Source: Planctomycetaceae bacterium (lineage in GTDB: Bacteria; Planctomycetota; Planctomycetia; Pirellulales; Pirellulaceae). From it: 64,000 nucleotides of DNA. The position numbers and the translations under genes are program-made. Shown here one piece after another: positions 1 to 7,361 of this stretch; within the stretch, counting starts at the first letter, position 1; every line of letters starts with the position of its first letter. Where the stretch lies: contig JAJTFC010000015.1 in assembly GCA_021298315.1 (NCBI GenBank), positions 1 to 64,000 on the forward strand, read 5' to 3'. The notes beneath the pieces are model-generated. The model saw nothing but the letters and a program-made list of their open reading frames with translations, was not told the DNA's origin and did no database searches.

Positions 1-2
1 GG

Positions 3-431
3 ATTGTCGAGCCCTATTGGGACGATCAAGGTGGGGCGTTGTGTCCTATGGCAACTGGGGTATCCCATCACATTGGCCCATCGGGTGCCATCGAGCCGTG
101 CCCGATCATCCAGTTTGCCAAAGAAACGATCCATGACGGTCCGAGCATCTACCAGATCATGTCAAAATCCGAATTTCTTGAGGATTTTCGCAAGACTTCT
201 GCGGCCGCGACCCGAGGCTGCGTGGTGCTCGAACGCCCTGACTTGGTTAAGCAACTTGTCGTAAAACATTCCGCCGGCGACACCACGCAGAGGCAAGCCG
301 CCATGGTAGAATTAGAGGCCCTCGAATCGCGCACGAGCCAGCATCAGCCCGGAGAGGAAATCCCCGAGCAGAGCTGGGTTTACCGTTTTGCCAAGAAGCA
401 TTGGTACTTCGGTTTTGGTGCTTACACTTGA
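3..431 (+). CDS. Radical SAM protein, C-terminal SPASM-type part (5' end outside window)
   Basis: The frame is open from the first bases of the window, so the gene begins upstream and only about 142 residues are visible. The visible part has the SPASM-like pattern GPSGAIEPCPIIQFA, a later GCVVLE segment, and ends in RFAKKHWYFGFGAYT. Such C-terminal Cys motifs bind auxiliary Fe-S clusters in radical SAM enzymes; the SAM-binding CxxxCxxC core is not in the window, so family membership is inferred from this tail only. It stops 22 bp before the DUF116/polyprenyl synthase fusion and is in the same direction, so it is probably the first visible gene of the terpenoid operon. The substrate is unknown. 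Confidence 0.72.
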   Translation: MVEPYWDDQGGALCPMATGVSHHIGPSGAIEPCPIIQFAKETIHDGPSIYQIMSKSEFLEDFRKTSAAATRGCVVLERPDLVKQLVVKHSAGDTTQRQAAMVELEALESRTSQHQPGEEIPEQSWVYRFAKKHWYFGFGAYT

Positions 432-453
432 TCCGCTTGGAAAGAATTCACTG

Positions 454-2178
454 ATGCAGTTGCCCATACTGAGTTTGCCGCGTGCGGTTCCTGTCCAACG
501 CGAGCGGAAGCCTAAAGAGAACATCCCCCAGACGCGCACTGAGCGAGAGTCGATCCGAGCTCGACTCAGGCAGTACGTCGTCGACGCCAAATTGGTCGCT
601 CCCCTTTCGATCGCAGACCTTCGCAAACACTCCGAGATCTGCGTCGAAACTCAGGGGCTCGATCCGATCCACACCGACTATGTTGGCGTTTTGCTTAACA
701 GCGAAGTATGGCGGGATCAATTGGCCAAGGTTCCTTACGAGCGACGTTTGCTGCTGCTTCCAAAGTGCATGCGGATCGAGGACAAGTGCCCTGCCCCGTT
801 TGACGAGTTTGGGCTCTTGTGCAAGCAGTGTGGACTATGCACCATCCAGGAACTGCAAGAGGAAGCCGAACGGCTCGGTTATGCTGTGCTGGTGGCCGAG
901 GGTTCAGCCTTGGTCATGGCGATCATCGAAACAGGAAAGATCGACGCGATCGTCGGAGTCAGTTGTTTGAGCGTTCTTGAGAAAGCTTTCCCCTACATGG
1001 AATCTGCTGCCATACCCGGCGTAGCCATTCCGTTGCTGCAAGACGATTGCAAGGATGTGACGGTCGACTTGGAGTGGATCTGGGAAACGATCCACCTGAC
1101 GAGCCAAGACGCAACCTACCGCTTGAACCTCGATAGCCTTCGTAGCACCGTCAAGGAATGGTTCAGCGAAGATTCGCTCGAAGAGATCATGGGTCAAGCA
1201 CCGACGCAAACCGAAAAAATCGCGAGGGCTTGGTTGGCAAAAAATGGTAAGCGATGGAGGCCGTTTCTGACGGCCTGCGTATGGAAGTCGATGGTTGACG
1301 ATCCGGACCTTCCGGTTCCGATGTCTTTGAAGAAACTCGCCGTGGCAGCAGAGTGCTTCCACAAAGCTTCGTTGGTTCATGATGACATCGAGGACAACGA
1401 CGATTTCCGTTACGGTGAACCATCGCTGCATAACGAACAAGGTGTTGCCGTAGCACTCAACGTTGGGGACCTGCTTCTTGGAGATGGTTACGCCCTGATT
1501 GCCGAATGCGATCTGAGCGCCCAACAGCGAATAGCCATCAGCAGAGTCGCTGCCGCAGGGCATCGCACTTTGTGTTTAGGTCAAGGGGCAGAGTTCCAGT
1601 GGGCCAAATCCCCTGGGCCTTTGTCGTCGAGTGAAGTGCTCGATATTTTCCGCAAAAAAACCTCGACGGCCTTTGAAGTTGCCTTGCAGTTTGGTGCTTT
1701 GGCTGCTGGTGCCGACCAAAAGGTTTGCAGCATCATCTCTCGTTTTAGCGATGCACTTGGGATTGCTTATCAAATCCGCGATGACCTCGAAGACATGATC
1801 AGCGGCGATTCGATGAGCGACTTGATGGCAATGCGGCCATCGCTACCGTTAGCCCTATTGCATGAACGCGTTCGGGGCCAAGCTGCGCACAAATCGCTCG
1901 TCGAGAGAGCTTGGCGCAAGGCGTGTTCGAAAGAGGAGCTTATGCAAGTCGAGAAACTTTTCTCGGAGTATCAGATCGCCGATCGCTGTAAAGTCCTCCA
2001 GGAGTCCTACAAAGAAGAGGCTATCCGTTGTTTGACCGAACTGGAAAACCCGAGCGTCAAAGGGCTGCTTCGTCGTGTGATCAGCAAGATATTCACTGTG
2101 GAAGTGAAGGATTGGTGCAGTGAGTTTGAGACTAGAAATGCTGCAAGTCGCACGCCTAGCCCCCAAGTTGCTGGGTGA
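454..2178 (+). CDS. DUF116-like Cys-rich domain fused to polyprenyl diphosphate synthase
   Basis: A two-part protein of 574 residues. The N-terminal half has a dense cysteine set (KCMRIEDKCP near residue 105, LCKQCGLC near residue 125, then SCLS and DDCKD), which fits a DUF116-type Fe-S-binding domain. The C-terminal half is a trans-isoprenyl diphosphate synthase: GKRWRP, first aspartate-rich motif HDDIED (DDIED at about 310-314) and second motif QIRDDLED (443-447). Known members condense IPP with allylic diphosphates; chain length cannot be read here. I start at ATG 454, preceded by GGAAAG, because the longer frame (388) runs into the upstream gene. Its 3' end overlaps the next gene by 59 bp, which suggests translational coupling. 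The fusion itself is unusual. The Fe-S role is inference. Confidence 0.85.
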   Translation: MQLPILSLPRAVPVQRERKPKENIPQTRTERESIRARLRQYVVDAKLVAPLSIADLRKHSEICVETQGLDPIHTDYVGVLLNSEVWRDQLAKVPYERRLLLLPKCMRIEDKCPAPFDEFGLLCKQCGLCTIQELQEEAERLGYAVLVAEGSALVMAIIETGKIDAIVGVSCLSVLEKAFPYMESAAIPGVAIPLLQDDCKDVTVDLEWIWETIHLTSQDATYRLNLDSLRSTVKEWFSEDSLEEIMGQAPTQTEKIARAWLAKNGKRWRPFLTACVWKSMVDDPDLPVPMSLKKLAVAAECFHKASLVHDDIEDNDDFRYGEPSLHNEQGVAVALNVGDLLLGDGYALIAECDLSAQQRIAISRVAAAGHRTLCLGQGAEFQWAKSPGPLSSSEVLDIFRKKTSTAFEVALQFGALAAGADQKVCSIISRFSDALGIAYQIRDDLEDMISGDSMSDLMAMRPSLPLALLHERVRGQAAHKSLVERAWRKACSKEELMQVEKLFSEYQIADRCKVLQESYKEEAIRCLTELENPSVKGLLRRVISKIFTVEVKDWCSEFETRNAASRTPSPQVAG

Positions 2179-3010
2179 TTCGACCGATTTGGTCGCCGAT
2201 TTCTTTCGATCGCAGCATCACTCTAGCGGTGGTTTTTGCGATCGAGAGGGTAAGCCCGATTTGTATTACTCGACTTTCGGAATCGCTGGCTATGTGGCAC
2301 TTCAGTTGCCTTTGCCTATCGAGTCGATCGCCGGATATCTCCGATCGCAGCATGATCGTATCGACGAATTGAATTTGGTGGATCTGTCTTGCTTGGCCCG
2401 GTGTTGGGCGTTTTTGCCCAAGCCCCTATGGCCGGAGGATCTCCAGGCGAAAACGATCGCCCGCATGGAACGCTTTCGTGCCGAAGATGGCGGGTTTTTC
2501 ACCGAGCCTAGTGAGAACCATAGTTCCCTCTACGGATGCTTCGTCGCCGTCGGGCTTGCACAAGACATCGGGCACCTATTGGGGAGGGAGTCCGAAATGC
2601 TCAAGTGCATCCAAGGTAGACTCTCCCAAGATGGTGGATATTCAAACAGTCCAGATTTGCCCTTTGGCCTCGTGCCGACAACGGCGGCTGCCGCATCGTT
2701 GTTTAGGCACCTAGGTAGCCATGAAACAAACGGCGTGAGAGACTGGCTCTTGGCTCAGATGCACCAAGACGGCGGTTTTTGTGTCGGGCCTGGTATCGTC
2801 ATGCCGGATCTTCTCTCGACAGCTACCGCATTGCATGCCTTGAGCACCACTTCGTTTGACCTTGGGCTCATCGCAGAGAAGAATCTCGACTATCTCGATA
2901 CACTTTGGACGGCCCGCGGTGGATTTGTCGGGTCTTGGGAAGATGATGCGTTGGATATCGAATACACCTACTACGGGCTCTTGAGCCTCGGGCATTTGAG
3001 TTTCTGGTGA
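2120..3010 (+). CDS. Prenyltransferase/terpene-cyclase repeat protein (small alpha-barrel)
   Basis: A protein of 296 residues built of repeated helical units with DGG-type turns: DGGFFTEPSE, DGGYSNSPD and DGGFCVGPG, as in the prenyltransferase/squalene oxidase repeat superfamily. The C-terminal DIEYTYYGLLSLGHL resembles the end of protein-prenyltransferase beta subunits, but the usual zinc-ligand D-x-C segment is not evident, so protein prenylation is not supported. It starts at GTG 2120 with AAGGA at 2107-2111, inside the upstream polyprenyl synthase gene (ATG 2138 is the alternative), and ends 4 bp before the large cyclase. By context it may be a partner subunit or a second cyclase acting on the same polyprenoid. 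It lacks a DXDD motif, so catalysis of its own is uncertain. Confidence 0.75.
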   Translation: MSLRLEMLQVARLAPKLLGDSTDLVADFFRSQHHSSGGFCDREGKPDLYYSTFGIAGYVALQLPLPIESIAGYLRSQHDRIDELNLVDLSCLARCWAFLPKPLWPEDLQAKTIARMERFRAEDGGFFTEPSENHSSLYGCFVAVGLAQDIGHLLGRESEMLKCIQGRLSQDGGYSNSPDLPFGLVPTTAAAASLFRHLGSHETNGVRDWLLAQMHQDGGFCVGPGIVMPDLLSTATALHALSTTSFDLGLIAEKNLDYLDTLWTARGGFVGSWEDDALDIEYTYYGLLSLGHLSFW

Positions 3011-3014
3011 TGCA

Positions 3015-4934
3015 ATGAACTTCGATGTCTTGCTAAGCAATGCCAGAGAGACTCTTCTTGCAGAGCGTAACGAACAAGGGCATTGGGAAGGTCAGCTTTC
3101 AAGCAGCGCCCTTTCGACAGCTACGGCGGTGTGTGCTCTAGAAGCCTTCGTTGCTAAGGCATCAAGTCTTGAGTCAAGCCAGAGACATCGGATTCTCGAT
3201 CAGATTCATCAGGGTCGGGTCTGGTTGATCGAAAATCAAAATGCCGATGGGGGATGGGGAGATACGACCCAAAGCCATAGCAATATCAGCACCACCTTGT
3301 TGGTCTGGGGAGCCCTCAACACCAGCGATTCAAATTTGCCAGGACGCCTCGAAGCCGAATCCAAAGCCGAGGATTGGATTAAGCGTGCGGCAGGTAGTCT
3401 CAATCCTGCGGATATTGCTAGAGCCGTTCGGGCTCGCTATGGGAAAGACCAAACTTTTTCCGTTCCGATCCTCATGGCCCTAGCTTCCCGGGGTAGGCTA
3501 GGAAACTCCGAGCCCCAAAGTTGGAGACTTGTTCCTCAGCTCCCCTTCGAGTTGGCTGCGTGTCCGCGAAGTTGGTTTGCTGCGATGAAACTGCCCGTCG
3601 TGAGCTATGCCTTACCGGCTTTGATCGCCATCGGCTTGGTTAGGCATCGTAAAGCTCCTAGTCGCAATCCGATCGCTCGAATGGTTCGCAGTGTGGCGAC
3701 CAAGCGTTGTTTGAAGGTTCTCGAATCGATACAGCCTCAAAGCGGTGGATTTCTCGAAGCGATCCCGCTGACGAGCTTTGTTGCTATAGCGATGATCGGC
3801 GCAGGAGAGGTTGCGCATCCGACGGTCAGCAAGGGGGTTGCATTTCTTAACCAAACGTTTCGATCCGATGGTAGCTGGGCAATCGATACGCATCTTGCAA
3901 CCTGGGTCTCGACCCTTTCGATCAATGCGCTAAGCCAATCGCAGCAAGTGGACGAGGAATTCTACAAAACCGAATATTCGCTTATTCGTTGGATCTGCGA
4001 TCAGCAGTATCGAGAGGTCCATCCGTTTACCAATGCTGCCCCAGGAGGATGGTCTTGGACACCTTTAAGCGGAGGGGTTCCCGATGCGGACGATACTCCC
4101 GGTGCGATGCTGGCACTGAAGGTCTTCTACCAGCAAGCATCCGAAGATGCAAAACGACAAACCGAGATCAGCCGCCAGGCTCTTGCCGGTGCCAAGTGGC
4201 TCATGGATTTGCAAAACCGCGACGGTGGGATTCCTACCTTTTGTCGAGGCTGGGGAACGCTCCCGTTCGATCGATCGAATCCAGACATCACCGCCCATGC
4301 GATCCGAGCTTGGTTGGCTTGGCACGAGTTAGCCGAAAGCAGGCTCCAAGTTCGATTGCAAGGAGCCATCGAGCGAGCAATGCACTTCCTCAAAGATCGT
4401 CAAAGGCACGATGGGGCTTGGGTGCCCCTTTGGTTTGGAAACCAGTACGTGCAAGAGGAAGAAAACTTGACCTACGGCACGAGCCGCGTCTTGTTAGCCT
4501 GGAACGAGGCTCGCAAGTGGGATTGGCTCAAGCATAACGCAAGCTTACAGATCGATCGGCGAATCTCGTTGGCAGCTCGATGGCTTGCTGGGGCTCAGCA
4601 ATCCGATGGGAGTTGGACTGGTTCGGATCGCGGATCGTTACACAAAGACTTTGCCGACAGCGATCCGAGCCAACTCGGTTCGATCGAAGAGACGGCACTT
4701 GCCATCGAATCGCTCGCGGCGCTTTACCAAGACGGCATTGACGTGGAGCTTCGAGATGTCCTGTTTCGAGGGGTTGAGTGGATTGCAAGACGTACGAACG
4801 AGGGAACATACTTTCCGCCGAGTCCGATCGGATTTTACTTTGCCAAGCTTTGGTATTACGAGAAGCACTATCCGATCTGTTACAGTGTCGCCGCATTGGA
4901 ACGGGTCTCTAGAATAATGCAGGCAAACTCATGA
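3015..4934 (+). CDS. Squalene-hopene cyclase family class II terpene cyclase
   Basis: At 639 residues it has the usual length of squalene-hopene cyclases. The catalytic acid motif appears as VPDADDTPGA (D357-A-D359-D360), the DXDD form that protonates a terminal double bond. QW-type repeats are visible as QNADGGWGD near residue 75, QNRDGGIP near 400 and QQSDGSW near 530. The family cyclises squalene, tetraprenyl-curcumene or related linear polyprenoids at the membrane. The neighbouring gene is a polyprenyl diphosphate synthase and no squalene synthase or HpnC/D/E gene is visible, so the substrate may not be squalene; that is inference. The stop overlaps the start of the cysteine desulfurase gene (ATGA), which indicates one transcript and coupled translation. 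Confidence 0.85.
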   Translation: MNFDVLLSNARETLLAERNEQGHWEGQLSSSALSTATAVCALEAFVAKASSLESSQRHRILDQIHQGRVWLIENQNADGGWGDTTQSHSNISTTLLVWGALNTSDSNLPGRLEAESKAEDWIKRAAGSLNPADIARAVRARYGKDQTFSVPILMALASRGRLGNSEPQSWRLVPQLPFELAACPRSWFAAMKLPVVSYALPALIAIGLVRHRKAPSRNPIARMVRSVATKRCLKVLESIQPQSGGFLEAIPLTSFVAIAMIGAGEVAHPTVSKGVAFLNQTFRSDGSWAIDTHLATWVSTLSINALSQSQQVDEEFYKTEYSLIRWICDQQYREVHPFTNAAPGGWSWTPLSGGVPDADDTPGAMLALKVFYQQASEDAKRQTEISRQALAGAKWLMDLQNRDGGIPTFCRGWGTLPFDRSNPDITAHAIRAWLAWHELAESRLQVRLQGAIERAMHFLKDRQRHDGAWVPLWFGNQYVQEEENLTYGTSRVLLAWNEARKWDWLKHNASLQIDRRISLAARWLAGAQQSDGSWTGSDRGSLHKDFADSDPSQLGSIEETALAIESLAALYQDGIDVELRDVLFRGVEWIARRTNEGTYFPPSPIGFYFAKLWYYEKHYPICYSVAALERVSRIMQANS

Positions 4935-6103
4935 GCCAGGAGATCAGCAAGCCGGTTTACCTTGATTGCAACGCATCGAATCCGATCGAGCCGAGGGTCT
5001 TGCAAGCGATGCTTGAAGCCTATCGAGTTTTGCAAGGAAACGCTGGCAGTCCGCACCTTCACGGACAAAATGCCAAAGAGGCGGTGCATCGGGCTCGCGA
5101 TCAGATCGGTGCTGTGGTTGGTGCCAAACGCCATGAAGTCTATTTCACCAGCGGAGCAACCGAAGGCAATAACCTTGCGATTTTGGGATTGGCCCAACAG
5201 GGTAAAGCAACCGGAAAGATGCACATCGTCAGCTCGGCCATTGAGCACAAAGCGGTACTTGAACCGCTCGAACGCATGCGATCGATGGGATTCGAAATCA
5301 CCTTGATCAAACCTCAGAGCGACGGACGAGTCTCAAGCCAAGCGATGATCGATGCGATGCGGCCCGATACGTTGCTTGTGAGTCTCATGCACGTCAATAA
5401 CGAGACGGTGCACGTCAATAACGAGACGGGCATCGTTCAGCCCATCGATCAAGTCGCCCAAGGGGCACATGCAAGAGGCATTTGGATGCATGTGGATGCA
5501 GCTCAAGGATTCGCAAGAGACATCGAGCCATTGAGGCATCCGGGAATCATTTCAATGAGTGTCAGCGGGCACAAAATCTTTGGTCCGCAAGGGATCGGTG
5601 CTTTGATCATGCGCCGAAACAAAGACCATGACGGTGCTTTGGCACCGATCCTAGTCGGTGGTGGGCAAGAGCTAGGCTTGCGTCCAGGAACCCTTGCAGT
5701 TCCGCTGGTTGTCGGTTTTGGATTGGCAGCCGAACTTGCACTCCAAGAGCATGTAGCCCGAAAAGAAGCTTGCGAGCGACTCGGTGCAATCATCCATCAG
5801 TGGGCCATGAGCCATCGAGCAAAGATCCATGGGGAACCGCAGCATCGATTGCCGCATGTGATGAACATCTCGATTCCTGGTTGGGATGCAGACGAATTGC
5901 TTGAATCGATTCGAGATCACATCTCGATTTCCGATGGGGCCGCTTGCACGAGCGTTTGTGCGACGGCCAGTCACGTTCTATCGGCCATGGGGGTGCGTGA
6001 GCCAGAGTTAAGTGGAGCGGTGCGACTCTCTTGGTGCCATTTCACCGACGCAGAGTCGCTGCAAAGTGCATTGCAAGCCGCTGGGCAGATTCTAGGGAAA
6101 TAG
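4931..6103 (+). CDS. Cysteine desulfurase (NifS/IscS-like, class V aminotransferase fold)
   Basis: A PLP enzyme that moves sulfur from cysteine to an acceptor. Family features are VYLDCNASNP at the N-terminus, TSGATEGNN, HVDAAQGFA, the PLP lysine in SVSGHKIFGP (K215) and the persulfide cysteine loop GAACTSVC (C339). It overlaps the terpene cyclase gene by 4 bp (ATGA), so it is the last gene of the operon. It may feed sulfur into the Fe-S clusters of the radical SAM and DUF116 proteins, or supply sulfur to a product; both are inference. One oddity is that the conserved MHVNNETG segment is tandemly duplicated (seven extra residues, from 5389 to 5430), next to residues that contact PLP in this family. 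Activity is therefore not assured. Confidence 0.85.
   Translation: MSQEISKPVYLDCNASNPIEPRVLQAMLEAYRVLQGNAGSPHLHGQNAKEAVHRARDQIGAVVGAKRHEVYFTSGATEGNNLAILGLAQQGKATGKMHIVSSAIEHKAVLEPLERMRSMGFEITLIKPQSDGRVSSQAMIDAMRPDTLLVSLMHVNNETVHVNNETGIVQPIDQVAQGAHARGIWMHVDAAQGFARDIEPLRHPGIISMSVSGHKIFGPQGIGALIMRRNKDHDGALAPILVGGGQELGLRPGTLAVPLVVGFGLAAELALQEHVARKEACERLGAIIHQWAMSHRAKIHGEPQHRLPHVMNISIPGWDADELLESIRDHISISDGAACTSVCATASHVLSAMGVREPELSGAVRLSWCHFTDAESLQSALQAAGQILGK
5389..5430 (+). repeat. 21-bp tandem duplication inside cysteine desulfurase
   Basis: Two adjacent copies (5389-5409, 5410-5430) differ only in the last base. They encode HVNNETV-HVNNETG. IscS/NifS relatives have a single HVNNE(I/T)G here, so the extra copy is an in-frame insertion in a conserved part of the enzyme. 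Confidence 0.9.
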
Positions 6104-6106
6104 ACC

Positions 6107-6955
6107 CTATCGCCTTCGGGTTCTTTTTCTGACCCACCATCCCAAAGCCGCTATGCCCAGGAGAGACAGGCTACCTGGTTCGGGGACTGCCGAGTACTCG
6201 ATACGATCCATGGCAAAGTAAGCCGGGGTGTTCATGCCGAATTGCCCATTGTCGCTCGATGAGAGCGAGAACTTGAGCGAATCGATCACTCCCAAGTTAG
6301 CCAGATCGACGCGAGTCCATTGGTCAACGACGTAATCTTGATTGTTGTTCTCGAAGCGGTAGTCGGCTAGAAAAAAATCAATCGCAGCAGTTTGCGTAGA
6401 GCCTCGGAAGCCAAGAATCTGAAGTTTAAAGAAATCCGGATCGTTCCCTGAGGCACCCCCAAACTTCTTGGAAAACTGATCACCATCCTTCATCGAAAAA
6501 TAAGCGTATGCGGTATTGGAGATGTCGATCGATGCGACTTGGACTTGGGCACCAAAGGTGATGATCGAGTCACCTACAAACGAGTTGTAAGCGATCGCGT
6601 AGTGGGCTGAGCCCCCCGAGCCGGTTCCTGGTTTGGATGCATATTGGTTTTGGAATCCAGATTCGTTGCCGGCATTGACTCGCGAATAGGAAAAGCCAGA
6701 CCAATAGCCAAAGTTGAATTGGCTGTCGAAAGTATAGGAGTTTGAAAAACCAACAGTGCCACTTTTCCATCCTTGGCTGTTGGTTGTGTTGCTACCCAGA
6801 TCGCCGTTGTAGTACAAACCGTTGGAACCTTGGGAATAGAGCGAATTATCCTCGAAACCTACGATATCCCCGAGGCAAACCAAGGCAGGGAATAACAACA
6901 AGAGTGAAGCAAAAACGATTGTTTGCGCGGTGCGCAAATCACTAGCCAACAGCAT
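6107..6955 (-). CDS. DUF4465 domain protein with PEP-CTERM sorting signal
   Basis: A secreted protein of 282 residues. A signal peptide (TIVFASLLLLFPALVCLGD) precedes a DUF4465 domain with its typical segments: YWSGFSYSR, SAHYAIAYNSF, AYAYFSMKDGDQFSKKFGG, FFLADYRFEN and LSSSDNGQFGMNTPAYF. The C-terminus is a PEP-CTERM signal: VPEPGSLSLLGIAALGWWV followed by RKRTRRR. In other bacteria PEP-CTERM proteins are processed by exosortase; none is in this window. A cobalamin riboswitch lies directly upstream on the same strand, so expression should fall when B12 is plentiful. From memory, DUF4465 proteins occur in B12 uptake loci of Bacteroidetes; a role in capturing cobalamin at the surface is inferred from that and from the riboswitch. 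The gene converges with the terpenoid operon, with 3 bp between stops. Confidence 0.85.
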   Translation of the reverse strand: MLLASDLRTAQTIVFASLLLLFPALVCLGDIVGFEDNSLYSQGSNGLYYNGDLGSNTTNSQGWKSGTVGFSNSYTFDSQFNFGYWSGFSYSRVNAGNESGFQNQYASKPGTGSGGSAHYAIAYNSFVGDSIITFGAQVQVASIDISNTAYAYFSMKDGDQFSKKFGGASGNDPDFFKLQILGFRGSTQTAAIDFFLADYRFENNNQDYVVDQWTRVDLANLGVIDSLKFSLSSSDNGQFGMNTPAYFAMDRIEYSAVPEPGSLSLLGIAALGWWVRKRTRRR

Positions 6956-7024
6956 GGCAGTACCTTTGGAAATCGAGGAGGTTAATCACCGAAGCCGCCT
7001 CAATCCCGGAAGGCTACTGGCCAC

Positions 7025-7290
7025 GATTTCGTTTGGTAGGTCTTCTGACTTGCCGTACTCCAGAATCCCATTGCCTTCTCGGTCGCTGGGCGTTTCCCAG
7101 TTCCTGGGCGATCGCCTCGTGCGATCAACCCGACCAATGGCACTCTTCGATTGGAAGAATATCAATAGAAGGAGAATCTGTTGCTGCAAAGATTTGATTT
7201 GCAGTGACGACTTACAGCGGCCGGACCGTCCCGGATTTGCACCGGAGTTCCCTGTTGGCCTGCAGTTTGAAAACCGCAGGTCACCAAACG
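7025..7290 (-). ncRNA. Cobalamin (B12) riboswitch
   Basis: Read on the minus strand, this region has the hallmark blocks of the cobalamin aptamer in order. They are GGTGACCTGCGG near 7275-7286, GGGAACTCCGGTGCAAATCC with GACGGTCCGGCCGCTGTAAG (about 7212-7252; B12-box-like core), and AAGTCAGAAGACCTACC near 7036-7052 as the 3' conserved block. The aptamer ends about 70 nt before the ATG of the DUF4465 gene. The leader downstream contains GAGG and CCTC segments that could pair as an expression platform. A covariance-model search was not possible here, but the motif match is strong. Confidence 0.9.
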
Positions 7291-7361
7291 CTTTCATCAA
7301 GTGAGGTAGAGTACTCTAAAAAGTCACCGCGTCAACCATCGACTGCCCGATCCAAAATGTT

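Noticed and set aside
2120-3010. Protein prenyltransferase beta subunit
   Set aside because: The zinc-ligand D-x-C element is not evident and no alpha subunit is present; cyclase-like context fits better.
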